Origin: CAYVQZ01 sp964453435
Lineage (GTDB): Bacteria; Abyssobacteria; SURF-5
Assembly (NCBI GenBank): GCA_964453435.1
Contig: CAYVQZ010000009.1
Coordinates: 1-64,000 of the forward strand
DNA: 64,000 bases
Reading direction: 5' to 3'
The position numbers were made by a program, and so were the translations under genes. Below the pieces are notes generated by a model. The model had not been told where the DNA came from. It made no database searches and saw only the letters and a list, made by a program, of their open reading frames with translations. Positions 8,180 through 16,435 of this stretch are shown here, in pieces; the stretch's first letter is position 1; the number at the start of each line of letters is the position of its first letter.

Positions 8180-8629
8180 ATGCAGATAACGCGCGCTTCC
8201 GAATATGCGATTCGGGGGGTGCTGTATCTCTCCTCCCAACCGGAAGGCTCCACCTGCCTCTTGAGCGAGATCTCCGAACGTCAAAAAATTCCTCCAAGTT
8301 TTCTTTCAAAGATATTTCAGAACCTGTCACGCGCCGGAATCGTGAGTTCCTCACGCGGAACCGGAGGGGGATTCGCGCTCATCAAGCACCCACGGGATAT
8401 TACGCTCCTGGACGTGCTGCAGGCGATAGAAGGCGAAATTTCGCTCAATATCTGCCTGAGCAACGGAGAGACGTGCGAGAATCGTCCCACATGCCCCGTT
8501 CACGAAATATGGCGCGAGGCGCAGGAACAGCTCCTGAGCCTGCTCAAGAGCCACAATTTCGCAGAACTCGCGCAAAATAATTCGAGGCTTGTCGAGGATT
8601 TCGCGAGGGAGCCACAGGCAAGCGACTAA
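8180..8629 (+). CDS. Rrf2 family transcriptional regulator
   Basis: A protein of 149 residues. The N-terminal winged helix (MQITRASEYAIRGVLYLS) and the wing SSRGTGGGFAL are textbook Rrf2. Three cysteines follow in a C-x6-C-x5-C pattern within NICLSNGETCENRPTCPVH, the place where IscR/NsrR-type members bind an iron-sulfur cluster, so it may sense Fe-S status, redox or NO. A GGGGGAAAGG ribosome site precedes ATG 8180; the longer open frame upstream is not coding. No isc or suf genes are near, so the regulon cannot be read from context. Confidence 0.87.
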   Translation: MQITRASEYAIRGVLYLSSQPEGSTCLLSEISERQKIPPSFLSKIFQNLSRAGIVSSSRGTGGGFALIKHPRDITLLDVLQAIEGEISLNICLSNGETCENRPTCPVHEIWREAQEQLLSLLKSHNFAELAQNNSRLVEDFAREPQASD

Positions 8630-8724
8630 ATTCTTGCTCCGCCAATATGTTCCATTCAGACCTTGTTGGCAGAAGAAGCGTGTATCAATTCCCTTCCCAA
8701 ACCGCTGATCCGCGATCCGGCTCA

Positions 8725-10584
8725 TCACTTTTTCAGATACACCATGAGAATGGAGATGTCGGAAGGACTGACACCCGAAATCCGCGCCGCCTGCCCGAGC
8801 GACATCGGGCGAAACCGGCGCAAGTTCTCCCGGCCTTCGGTCGAAAGCCCGTGCAGCCGGGAATAATCCAAGTCAGCGGGAATCATAGCCTCCTCGAGTT
8901 TCTTGAACCGGTCAACCTGCGCGAGCTGCCGCTTAATATAGCCCTCATACTTGACTTCTATTTGCAGTTGCTCGGCCACTCGCTCGTCCGGCATCGCAAG
9001 GCCTGCCAACGAGTAGACATCGGAAACAGACAGTTCCGGACGGCGAAGCAATTGTTCGAGTGTGGCGCCGTCTTTCAACGGGGCGGTCTCTTTGTGTCGA
9101 AGAAACTCGTTCACTTCCTGCGACGGCGAAAGCCTCCGTTTTCTCAGCTCATGAAGCTCTTTTTCCAGCCGCTCGCGCTTGCTCTCGAGCTTGTCAAAAA
9201 TAGATTCATCCACCAACCCCAAACGGCGGCCGATGGGCATGAGACGGAGGTCGGCGTTATCCTGCCTGAGCAGAAGGCGGTATTCCGCCCGCGCAGTGAA
9301 CATCCGGTACGGCTCGCGTATTTCTTTTGTCACAAGATCGTCGATGAGCACACCGATGTATGCTTGTGAACGCTCCAGAACGAGCGGCGGCTCGTTCCGT
9401 ATCTTACGGACGGCATTGATTCCCGCCATGAGGCCCTGGGCGGCGGCTTCTTCGTAACCGGACGTGCCGTTTATCTGTCCCGCGAAATACAGTCCTTCTA
9501 TTTTCTTTGTTTCCATCGTAGGCTTTATTTGAGACGGCGGAGCGAAGTCATACTCGATTGCGTACCCCGAACGCATGATCTCGGCATACTCGAGGCCCCG
9601 GATGGTCCTCAAGTACTCGAGCTGAACATCCTCCGGAAGGCTGGTGGATATCCCATTGCAGTACAGCTCATCCGTCTCCATCCCCTCAGGCTCCAGGAAA
9701 ACCTGGTGCTGACGCTTCTCGGGAAATTTCACCACCTTATCCTCTATGGACGGACAATATCGCGGTCCGGTCCCCACTATCTTTCCCGAATACAGGGGCG
9801 ACCTGTCAAGGTTTCTGCGAATCACATCGTGTGTGCTCTCGTTCGTGTAGCCAAGATAACAGGGAACCTGGTCGCGGTCGATTTTCTCGGTCGAAAAAGA
9901 AAACGGGGGAGGAGGAACATCGCCCGGCTGCTCGACGAATGCCGAAAGGTCAACGGTATTCTTGTTGATTCGGGGAGGCGTGCCCGTCTTAAGCCGCCCC
10001 AACTCGAATCCCGCCCGCTCCAGCGCGATGGAAAGTCCCCGCGACGCGAACTCGCCGGCCCGTCCGCCCTCCTGGCTCGAAAGTCCCACATGGATCAGCC
10101 CCCGCAAAAACGTGCCCGTCGTCATAATGACGGCCCGTCCCTCGAACCCCGTGCCGGTTTGCGTGATTACCCCTTTGACGCGGCCGTCCTCTATCCAAAG
10201 GTCCTCGACAATGGCCTGCTTCAGGTCCAGCCCCGCCCGTTCTTCCAGCAGATGCTTCATCTTCAGGTGATACGCCCGTTTGTCGGCTTGCGCGCGAGGC
10301 GCCCACACCGCCGGGCCTTTGCCGAGGTTCAGCATGCGAAACTGGATGCCCGTCGCGTCGGTGAGTTTTCCCATGACCCCGCCGAGCGCGTCGATTTCGC
10401 GGGCGAGATGCCCTTTGGCCAATCCGCCGATTGCAGGGTTGCAGGACATCTGGGCTATGGTGTCGAGCGAGATGGTGAGCAGAAGCGCGTCGCACCCCAT
10501 TCCGGCAGCGGCAAGAGCCGCCTCACAACCGGCGTGACCCGCGCCTACAACTACCACATCGTATTTCTTTGGATATACATGCAT
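8725..10584 (-). CDS. mnmG: tRNA uridine-5-carboxymethylaminomethyl(34) synthesis enzyme MnmG
   Basis: A protein of 619 residues, the FAD-dependent partner of MnmE that modifies the wobble uridine of several tRNAs. The FAD-binding motif VVVGAGHAGCEAALA is near residue 10, with MSCNPAIGG and LGKGPAVWAPRAQAD downstream; the tail ends in the expected MnmE-binding helical domain. It is the last gene of the rpmH-to-mnmG block. A gap of about 370 bp filled with a repeat separates it from mnmE, so it may have its own transcript. Confidence 0.95.
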   Translation of the reverse strand: MHVYPKKYDVVVVGAGHAGCEAALAAAGMGCDALLLTISLDTIAQMSCNPAIGGLAKGHLAREIDALGGVMGKLTDATGIQFRMLNLGKGPAVWAPRAQADKRAYHLKMKHLLEERAGLDLKQAIVEDLWIEDGRVKGVITQTGTGFEGRAVIMTTGTFLRGLIHVGLSSQEGGRAGEFASRGLSIALERAGFELGRLKTGTPPRINKNTVDLSAFVEQPGDVPPPPFSFSTEKIDRDQVPCYLGYTNESTHDVIRRNLDRSPLYSGKIVGTGPRYCPSIEDKVVKFPEKRQHQVFLEPEGMETDELYCNGISTSLPEDVQLEYLRTIRGLEYAEIMRSGYAIEYDFAPPSQIKPTMETKKIEGLYFAGQINGTSGYEEAAAQGLMAGINAVRKIRNEPPLVLERSQAYIGVLIDDLVTKEIREPYRMFTARAEYRLLLRQDNADLRLMPIGRRLGLVDESIFDKLESKRERLEKELHELRKRRLSPSQEVNEFLRHKETAPLKDGATLEQLLRRPELSVSDVYSLAGLAMPDERVAEQLQIEVKYEGYIKRQLAQVDRFKKLEEAMIPADLDYSRLHGLSTEGRENLRRFRPMSLGQAARISGVSPSDISILMVYLKK

Positions 10585-10676
10585 GAGTTCGATGAAAGGG
10601 TTTGCTGTTTGTCTGCCCTCGTATCATTCCCCGGCTTGAATGGGAAATTCAGTCATTCCTTCGTTTCGCGAAACGG

Positions 10677-10889
10677 CGGGGACAGTGAATCCGTCCCACG
10701 ATTGATCAGGGCTTGCTAATTCCGGGGATGCAGAACCAAGAGATTCATGTTCCTGAAATTAGGACTTCGGCTTTTCGGCAAAAGGTGTAATCGCAAGACA
10801 GATTCACGGTGCCGGATTTACGGGCGCGAAGTGGCGTAGTATAAGGTCCGCCCCCCGAAGGTCGGAATACCGAATCGTGAAACACACTC
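10677..10889. repeat. Class C repeat (degenerate long copy) between mnmE and mnmG
   Basis: The left end has TGAATCCGTCCCACGATTG (10686-10704) and the right end has CGAATCGTGAAACACACTC (10871-10889). The inner block GATTTACGGGCGCGAAGTGG matches the copy at 40180-40301 with few changes. This element explains most of the 10585-10955 gap; no gene or RNA was recognised in the remainder. Confidence 0.65.
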
Positions 10890-10955
10890 TGGTCGCTCCT
10901 TTCGCTTCACGGGAAGACTCGGCAAAGCAACCGGTTCCGGCGAAAAAGCCAGGTG

Positions 10956-12338
10956 TTACTTTCCGATGCAGAATTCGCTGAAAATCCGATCGAGAAGGTC
11001 GTCGGTGACAACCGCTCCAACAATTTCCCCCACTTTGTCAAGAGCCTCTTTCAAATCTATCGCCGCAAACTCCAGCGACAGTTTCTGCTCGAGCGCTTCC
11101 GATGCGCGCCCGAGGGCGGCCCGCGCTTCCTGCAGTGCGCGCCGATGCCTCAGTCTGCTGAGAACTATCTCTTCGGGCGCGACCACCGCCCCGTTGGTGA
11201 CCTCTTCGAATATGGCTTCTTCGAGTTCCTTGATGCCGGTTCCTTCGGTGGCGGAGGTGCGCACCACCTTTCGTCCGGGGAACCGTTCGGCCACGGCGGC
11301 GAGGTCCGCGTTCGGCGCGAGATCGCTCTTGTTCGCAACCACGATCACGTTCGGCGCCTCCTGCAATCTCTCCATAATCCGCACGTCATCGGAACAGAGC
11401 GGCTCGGATGAATCCAAGACAAGCAGGGCAAGGTCGGCTTCCTCAATCGCCCGCTCGCTGCGCTCGATGCCGAGGCGTTCGACCTCGCAGCCGGGCTCGC
11501 GAATGCCGGCGGTATCGCACAACCTGAGGGCAATACCGTGAAGGTCAACGGATTCGACAATGATATCCCGTGTCGTTCCCGGCTCCCGGGTGACGATGGC
11601 GCGGGGTTCGTTGAGAATGGCGTTCAGGATACTCGATTTACCGACGTTGGTTTTCCCGACGATGACGGTGGATATGCCCTCGCGGTAAAGCTTTCCGCCC
11701 TCGGCATTCTCGAGCAACCCGTCGATTTCGGCTGTTAGTTCCCCTACGATCGATAAGACGTTCGCGCCCGCAACCTGTGGCACTTCGTCTTCCGGAAAAT
11801 CAATCGTCGCCTCGACGCGCGCGATACAATCCGCCAGGCGCTCACGCAGCGCAGCGATCCGGCCGCTCAATTTCCCCTGCAACTGGTTTGCCGCCGCCCT
11901 CAGGCCCGCCGACGTTTTCGAGCTTATCAGGTCCGCCACGGCCTCGGCTTGTGCGAGGTCAATGCGCCCTCCCAGAAACGCCCGTTTCGTAAATTCGCCG
12001 GGTCCCGCAAGCCGTGCCCCCGCTTCGAGCATGAGGTCCAGCGTCTGACGCACCGCAACGATTCCACCGTGACAGTTGATTTCAACCACGTCTTCGGTCG
12101 TGTAGCTGTGCGGAGCGCGCATGACACTGACAAGAACTTCATCGATGAAGGCGCCACGCTTCTCTATTCTTCCGTGAATCAATCGATGGGACGGTTGTTG
12201 CCAGAGCGGCCTTCCGTTCGTTGCGATAAAGAAGCGCTCGGCGATTTGCAGGGCTTCGGGCCCGCTCAGCCTTACGATCCCGATGCCGCTCTGTCCCGGG
12301 GGGGTCGATATGGCGCAGATAGTTGAATGGTCGATCAT
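10956..12338 (-). CDS. mnmE: tRNA modification GTPase MnmE
   Basis: A protein of 460 residues that works with MnmG on wobble uridines. The N-terminal folate-binding domain begins MIDHSTICAISTPPGQSG. The inserted G domain has GKTNVGKSS, EPGTTRD, DTAG and NKSD, and the protein ends in FCIGK, whose Cys is the family signature. The frame is open to 12542, but the family N-terminus fits ATG 12338; ATG 12350 is a second option. Neither has a good Shine-Dalgarno sequence. It follows khpB after about 130 bp. Confidence 0.94.
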   Translation of the reverse strand: MIDHSTICAISTPPGQSGIGIVRLSGPEALQIAERFFIATNGRPLWQQPSHRLIHGRIEKRGAFIDEVLVSVMRAPHSYTTEDVVEINCHGGIVAVRQTLDLMLEAGARLAGPGEFTKRAFLGGRIDLAQAEAVADLISSKTSAGLRAAANQLQGKLSGRIAALRERLADCIARVEATIDFPEDEVPQVAGANVLSIVGELTAEIDGLLENAEGGKLYREGISTVIVGKTNVGKSSILNAILNEPRAIVTREPGTTRDIIVESVDLHGIALRLCDTAGIREPGCEVERLGIERSERAIEEADLALLVLDSSEPLCSDDVRIMERLQEAPNVIVVANKSDLAPNADLAAVAERFPGRKVVRTSATEGTGIKELEEAIFEEVTNGAVVAPEEIVLSRLRHRRALQEARAALGRASEALEQKLSLEFAAIDLKEALDKVGEIVGAVVTDDLLDRIFSEFCIGK

Positions 12339-12465
12339 ATGGAGGACCATTGTGCCTGACGATACATCCCGGAACCCGCCATGCCGAGGTTTTGGCGCAA
12401 GCGTTCCGGAAGGTATTTCCAAGACACCCGGCCTTCCGGGCGTTTCCTCGTTCGATGCTTTCGGA

Positions 12466-13203
12466 TTATCGCATCTTGGGTTTGATGACCACGTTCTTGA
12501 ATGGTCCCTCACCCCGGCTCTGTGTCTGAACCTCGTTGTCACCCTTTAGCGCGAGGTGGACCAGCCTGCGGTCGGCGGCCGAGAGCGGTTCGGTCTCCAT
12601 TTCCTTCCGAGAACTCTTGGCTTTTGAAGCCAGCCGCCGAGCCATCGCTTCCAAGGAATCCTTTCGCCTTTCGCGATATCCCTCGATATCGATCATGATC
12701 GGCTTGCTGTTCTCTTCCGACCTCGCGCAGATGCGGTTGACGATGTATTGCAGACCGTTGAGATTCTTCCCCCGGCGTCCGATCAAGATGTTACTGTTCT
12801 CACCCGCCTCGACTGTCAACATTATCTTGTCATTTGTCACCTTTTGCTTGATTTGGGCGGTGAAACCCATGCGCCGCAGAAGCTCTTCCAGCACGTCTTT
12901 TGCCGGCGCCGCACCCTGCTTTTTACCCTCTCCGTCCTCCGTTATCGGTCGCGGCGGCAGGGTGGCGCTCACGCTTGGGCGCGGTGAGAAGCCCGGAGTT
13001 TCCAGCCGCGCCTCGTCGGCCCCGTCGAGGTCCAGAAGCGTTGCCCGCACCTTGGCCTGTTTGCTTCCGATCATTCCGAACAATCCCTTGCTGCCTTCCT
13101 CAAGGATTTCGACTTTCACCTTCTCGCGCGGCGCGCTCAGGACCTCGAGCGCCTTCCCTATCGCTTCTTCCGGTGTTTTTCCTTCGACTTCAATGGATAT
13201 CAT
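12466..13203 (-). CDS. khpB: RNA-binding protein KhpB/Jag (Jag-N, KH, R3H)
   Basis: A protein of 245 residues. The Jag N-terminal domain (EVEGKTPEEAI...GSKGLFGMIGSKQAKV) is followed by a Pro-rich linker, a KH domain with GRRGKNL as its GxxG loop, and an R3H domain near the C-terminus. The family binds RNA and in Gram-positives affects cell elongation and division. ATG 13203 is chosen because GAAAGGAA lies 7 bases upstream and the family begins here. It starts 29 bp after yidC, as in many bacteria. Confidence 0.92.
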   Translation of the reverse strand: MISIEVEGKTPEEAIGKALEVLSAPREKVKVEILEEGSKGLFGMIGSKQAKVRATLLDLDGADEARLETPGFSPRPSVSATLPPRPITEDGEGKKQGAAPAKDVLEELLRRMGFTAQIKQKVTNDKIMLTVEAGENSNILIGRRGKNLNGLQYIVNRICARSEENSKPIMIDIEGYRERRKDSLEAMARRLASKAKSSRKEMETEPLSAADRRLVHLALKGDNEVQTQSRGEGPFKNVVIKPKMR

Positions 13204-13232
13204 GACTTGTTTCCTTTCTGATTCCGAACGAA

Positions 13233-15098
13233 TCAAGCCGCCTTTTGAACGAAGTACTGCTGCACGAGCCCAAGCACCGTGGAGACAAGAAAATACACGG
13301 TAAGGCCTGAGGGCATGCTGTAAAAGAGGAATCCGAAGAAGATCGGCATGTACTGCATCATCTTTTGTTGTGCCTCACTCTGGCCGCCGGCCATCGGGGT
13401 CATCTTCTGCTGGAGCAGCATCGCAACGATGACCAGAAGCGGCAACAGATTAATCGGAAATTGGAAAGGCACGGTCAGCGTGAAAAGCCGGTCTGCCTCG
13501 GAGAGGTCTTTTATCCACAAAAAACGCGCCCCCCGCAGTTCCACCGCATACCTGAGCGCCTGAAACAGCGCGATGAATATCGGCATCTGGAACGCAATGG
13601 GCAAGCACCCTCCCATCGGATTCACCTTATGGGTACGGTAAAGCTCCATCATCTTCTTGTTCATTTCCTGCGGATTCTTCTTGTACTTCTCCCTCAGCTC
13701 GTTCACCTTCGGCTGGAGCGCCTGCATTTCCCTCATCGACTTGTAGCTTTTCTGGTTTAACGGAAAAAGCCCGAGTCGCACGACTATGGTAAGCAGGATG
13801 ATTGCCAGCCCATAGTTCTGAACGTACTTGTTGAACCACAGGAGACCCCCCAGCAGGAGTTTCCCGAAAAGATCGAAAAAACCGAAGTTGATAATCTGAT
13901 CAAAACCGGGGCCGAGCGATTCCAAAACCTCTTTCAGCATCGGACCGGCGGAGAGTCGAAGGTGGTCGGCCTCCGCTTCCCCCGATTCTAAATGTTTCGG
14001 ACCCATGGCGAGAGAAATGCGCACTCGCTCCTCTTTTTCGCCCAATGGCCGCATAGACGCTTGCACCAGGCCGTCGTCGGGCTCGAGCGCAACGAAAAAA
14101 TACTTTCGCTTCAGACCGACCCACGTGAGTTCGGACGGAAACTCCCTTGCCTCCTTGAGCTTCCGCACCGCTTTCTGTCCGAAATCTCTTTGCACCAAAT
14201 GCACGCCCACAAGTTCGTCGTGCTTTACCTCCGACTCCGAACTCTCCATGCCCGGCGCCCAGTTGATTGAATAATTCGGCTGGCCGTCACCCAGAGCAAG
14301 CGGGGTGTCCGAAATGTTCCGGAACACGGTGTACATGTCGAAACAGTACTTCTCCTGGTCGAAAACGAATGCCTTGAGCAGTTTCAAGCGGGGGGTCATC
14401 TGCCGATGGAACAGGAGGATTTGGCTGGCCGAAAGCTTTTCCGCAAGCTGGCGAATCGCCTGCGGGTCCGCGTTCGCGGATACGGCCTTGCCGGCAATGC
14501 CGACGAGGGCCGACAAAAGAGTTTCATCGATACTCTTTCCGGAAAGACAGCGTGAGAGTTCCCGACGCATCTGTTCCGAGCTGCTGCCGACCGCGACCCT
14601 CTCTGAGCATTCGCGCAGGGCGGCAACCGCATCTTGCAGCTCGGCGCCCGAGGGCTTGTGTAAAACGTGCTCGTAAAGGAAATTTTCGGTCCGGGTTCCA
14701 AAATCGGGGTCGTCAAATTTCAGAGCCAGCGGCCACAGCATCCCCTCGCCCGTCGGAACCAGTTCTACCTCTCCTCCACGCTTCGATTGATACTCCGGCA
14801 ATCGCAACGACGTCAATCGCCCTCCGTACGTCGTAAAGGTCGCCACCATATGCCGCGTTTCCACAACAATGTCTCGCGCCTCTGTGAGACGCTCCGGCGG
14901 ATGCGTTTCCTCCAGCGGTTCCCTCGCTGGCCCGTCCGAGACCTCTTCCGGCATCTCGACCGCCGCATCCTCCGAAACCGGCGCCTCGGGCCGTTGCCGC
15001 TCTGGCGTCTCGGGCGCAAAAAAATGCATCCATACGATCATGATGAGCATAGACAACACGATCGCAAGCAACATATTTCTTTGTGTTTCTTTATCCAA
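13233..15098 (-). CDS. yidC: Membrane protein insertase YidC
   Basis: A protein of 621 residues. An N-terminal transmembrane anchor (MLLAIVLSMLIMIVWMHFF) is followed by a large periplasmic beta domain (about residues 50-370) and then the conserved insertase core (GLAIILLTIVVRLGLFPLN, MGGCLPIAFQMPIFIALF) with five transmembrane helices in total. The periplasmic domain is the Gram-negative form. It has an unusual insert of about 100 residues, rich in helix (ALRECSERVAVGSS onward), inside the periplasmic part. It inserts inner-membrane proteins with or without SecYEG; secDF and yajC are elsewhere in the window. Confidence 0.95.
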   Translation of the reverse strand: MDKETQRNMLLAIVLSMLIMIVWMHFFAPETPERQRPEAPVSEDAAVEMPEEVSDGPAREPLEETHPPERLTEARDIVVETRHMVATFTTYGGRLTSLRLPEYQSKRGGEVELVPTGEGMLWPLALKFDDPDFGTRTENFLYEHVLHKPSGAELQDAVAALRECSERVAVGSSSEQMRRELSRCLSGKSIDETLLSALVGIAGKAVSANADPQAIRQLAEKLSASQILLFHRQMTPRLKLLKAFVFDQEKYCFDMYTVFRNISDTPLALGDGQPNYSINWAPGMESSESEVKHDELVGVHLVQRDFGQKAVRKLKEAREFPSELTWVGLKRKYFFVALEPDDGLVQASMRPLGEKEERVRISLAMGPKHLESGEAEADHLRLSAGPMLKEVLESLGPGFDQIINFGFFDLFGKLLLGGLLWFNKYVQNYGLAIILLTIVVRLGLFPLNQKSYKSMREMQALQPKVNELREKYKKNPQEMNKKMMELYRTHKVNPMGGCLPIAFQMPIFIALFQALRYAVELRGARFLWIKDLSEADRLFTLTVPFQFPINLLPLLVIVAMLLQQKMTPMAGGQSEAQQKMMQYMPIFFGFLFYSMPSGLTVYFLVSTVLGLVQQYFVQKAA

Positions 15099-15146
15099 AA
15101 GGAAGTTCTCCTTCCCGCAGGCATCCTCCGCTCTCGCCAGTGCGTG

Positions 15147-15356
15147 TCAAGGCACGGGGTCAAAGCCACCCTCGCAGAGCGGGTGACACTTGAGGATTCT
15201 CCGCACCGCGAGAAACGACCCCTTCGCGACCCCATATTTCATGATGGCCTCGCGGGCATAATCGGAGCAGGTAGGGTAAAAACGGCAGGCAGGTGGGAGA
15301 AATGGGGACACAAATCTCTTGTAGAGTTTTATGACAAATACAACCAGTCTACGCAT
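15147..15356 (-). CDS. yidD: Membrane protein insertion efficiency factor YidD
   Basis: A protein of 69 residues. An amphipathic N-terminus precedes CRFYPTCSDYA, with the paired family motif CHPLCEGGFDPVP at the end. It assists YidC. Its start overlaps the end of rnpA by 8 bases, the usual arrangement. Confidence 0.94.
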   Translation of the reverse strand: MRRLVVFVIKLYKRFVSPFLPPACRFYPTCSDYAREAIMKYGVAKGSFLAVRRILKCHPLCEGGFDPVP

Positions 15357-15702
15357 CCATCAGCTCCGCATGCCGGAGCAATTGAAGCACTTGGTCGGCC
15401 AAATCACGGTGGGAAAGTTCGAGCGCCGGTCGTCTCACAACAATTGCGATATCGGCTTTTCTTGTTATTCTGCGCTGATTCGTTCGAAAGACTTCTTTGA
15501 TGACTCTTCGTATTCGATTGCGCTCGACGGCCTTTCCCAGCCGTTTGCCGGCCACAACCCCCACCTTGCCCCCTCGACCCTCAACCGGACGGGAGTATAT
15601 GCTCAGGTACTCATTGGTCGTCTTGCGTCCGGATCGGTATACTAGCCTGAACTCGCGCTGCTTTTTTAACCGCCTGCTCCTCGGAAAACCAAGGTCCATC
15701 AT
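15349..15702 (-). CDS. rnpA: Ribonuclease P protein component
   Basis: A protein of 117 residues that binds RNase P RNA and helps process the 5' ends of tRNAs. The basic helix GKAVERNRIRRVIKEVFR is the RNR signature, and the N-terminus RLKKQREFRLVYRSGRK is typical. It lies 14 bp after rpmH and overlaps yidD. The RNase P RNA gene itself was not found in the window. Confidence 0.94.
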   Translation of the reverse strand: MMDLGFPRSRRLKKQREFRLVYRSGRKTTNEYLSIYSRPVEGRGGKVGVVAGKRLGKAVERNRIRRVIKEVFRTNQRRITRKADIAIVVRRPALELSHRDLADQVLQLLRHAELMDA

Positions 15703-15716
15703 AGCGGGCCGCGGGG

Positions 15717-15857
15717 CTAGCCGCTTACACTCAGTCGGGTACGGGCCTTTCGCCTCCTGTTATTGATAATCCTTCGGCCACCCTTTGTTTTCATTCGGGC
15801 TCGAAAGCCGTGTTTGCGACGCCTTTTCCTGTTTGACGGCTGATATGTTCTTTTCAC
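15717..15857 (-). CDS. rpmH: 50S ribosomal protein L34
   Basis: I found this 46-residue protein by translating the minus strand upstream of rnpA. It reads MKRTYQPSNRKRRRKHGFRA and continues with RMKTKGGRRIINNRRRKAR and RLSVSG, a complete L34. The start is GTG 15857, with AAAGGA seven bases upstream. A strong promoter lies about 75-100 bp further upstream, and rnpA follows after 14 bp. Confidence 0.95.
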   Translation of the reverse strand: MKRTYQPSNRKRRRKHGFRARMKTKGGRRIINNRRRKARTRLSVSG

Positions 15858-15928
15858 GATTATATCCTTTAAAAGACCACTTCTCGCAGTGGCGCCGACG
15901 CGCTCATTGTGTTTGGCATCAAACTAGA

Positions 15929-15958
15929 ATTATAATTGACTCCCATAATCCATGTCAA
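15929..15958 (-). promoter_or_regulatory. Promoter of the rpmH-rnpA-yidDC block
   Basis: On the minus strand a perfect TTGACA (15958-15953) and a perfect TATAAT (15934-15929) are separated by 18 bp. The predicted transcript has a leader of about 65 bases before the rpmH GTG. Confidence 0.85.
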
Positions 15959-16074
15959 GTTCTCCAGTTCTCGAAGTCTCGTTTTTGGGAAACGCCTCTG
16001 TCGTCCGCTCTTCCCAACGGTGAATCCGTCCCGTCATTGCTCTTGTCGCCGAAAAGCGAGCGAAGCGGGCCCGT

Positions 16075-16154
16075 GAGTGTGTGTCCGATAATCTTATATG
16101 GCGGTTCGCTGCTCGCGGAACAGCCCCCTTCGCAGGCAATTACCGGGCAGTCTC
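16075..16154. repeat. Class B repeat
   Basis: The left end GAGTGTGTGTCCGATAAT faces a right end whose complement reads GAGACTGCCCGGTAATTGCC followed by TGCGAAGGGG. That matches the class B core at 2230 and 58866. It sits in the gap between the rpmH and EIIA promoters (15858-16435); no gene is seen in that gap. Confidence 0.65.
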
Positions 16155-16239
16155 CCTGTGCCGAATTACGGAATCCCTCGTTTTTTTGGGAATTCGTAGA
16201 TTTGGAATGCCCCACGCGCGACGCTCTCCGCTCCGCGTC

Positions 16240-16273
16240 ATTGGGGGACACCTTGCCCCATGGTGTCCCCAAT
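16240..16273. repeat. Class A hairpin repeat (imperfect copy)
   Basis: ATTGGGGGACACC and GGTGTCCCCAAT form arms around a loop of 9 bases. The loop and one arm differ from the perfect copy at 38074-38118. Confidence 0.75.
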
Positions 16274-16378
16274 AACCCGCAACACCAATCGCGGGACAGG
16301 TTCCGGTCCCTCGCCTTCCAACCCGCAAACGGTTGTCGCCTCTTGCCAGAAACTCGGCCCGAGCGTCCTTTTGAATCC

Positions 16379-16407
16379 TTGACAGTGATTGAGACTCTCG
16401 CTATAAT
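16379..16407 (+). promoter_or_regulatory. Consensus promoter of the EIIA-zinc ribbon gene
   Basis: Perfect TTGACA (16379-16384) and perfect TATAAT (16402-16407) with the ideal 17 bp spacer. The start site should fall near 16414, which places ATG 16418 at the very end of the message and favours ATG 16436 as the true start. Confidence 0.9.
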
Positions 16408-16435
16408 TACTTGGCTTATGAAGACAGGAGATTCA

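Noticed and set aside
13511..13519. TTATCCACA, a perfect DnaA box
   Set aside because: A single copy inside the yidC coding region, with no cluster of boxes or AT-rich unwinding region; chance is likely.
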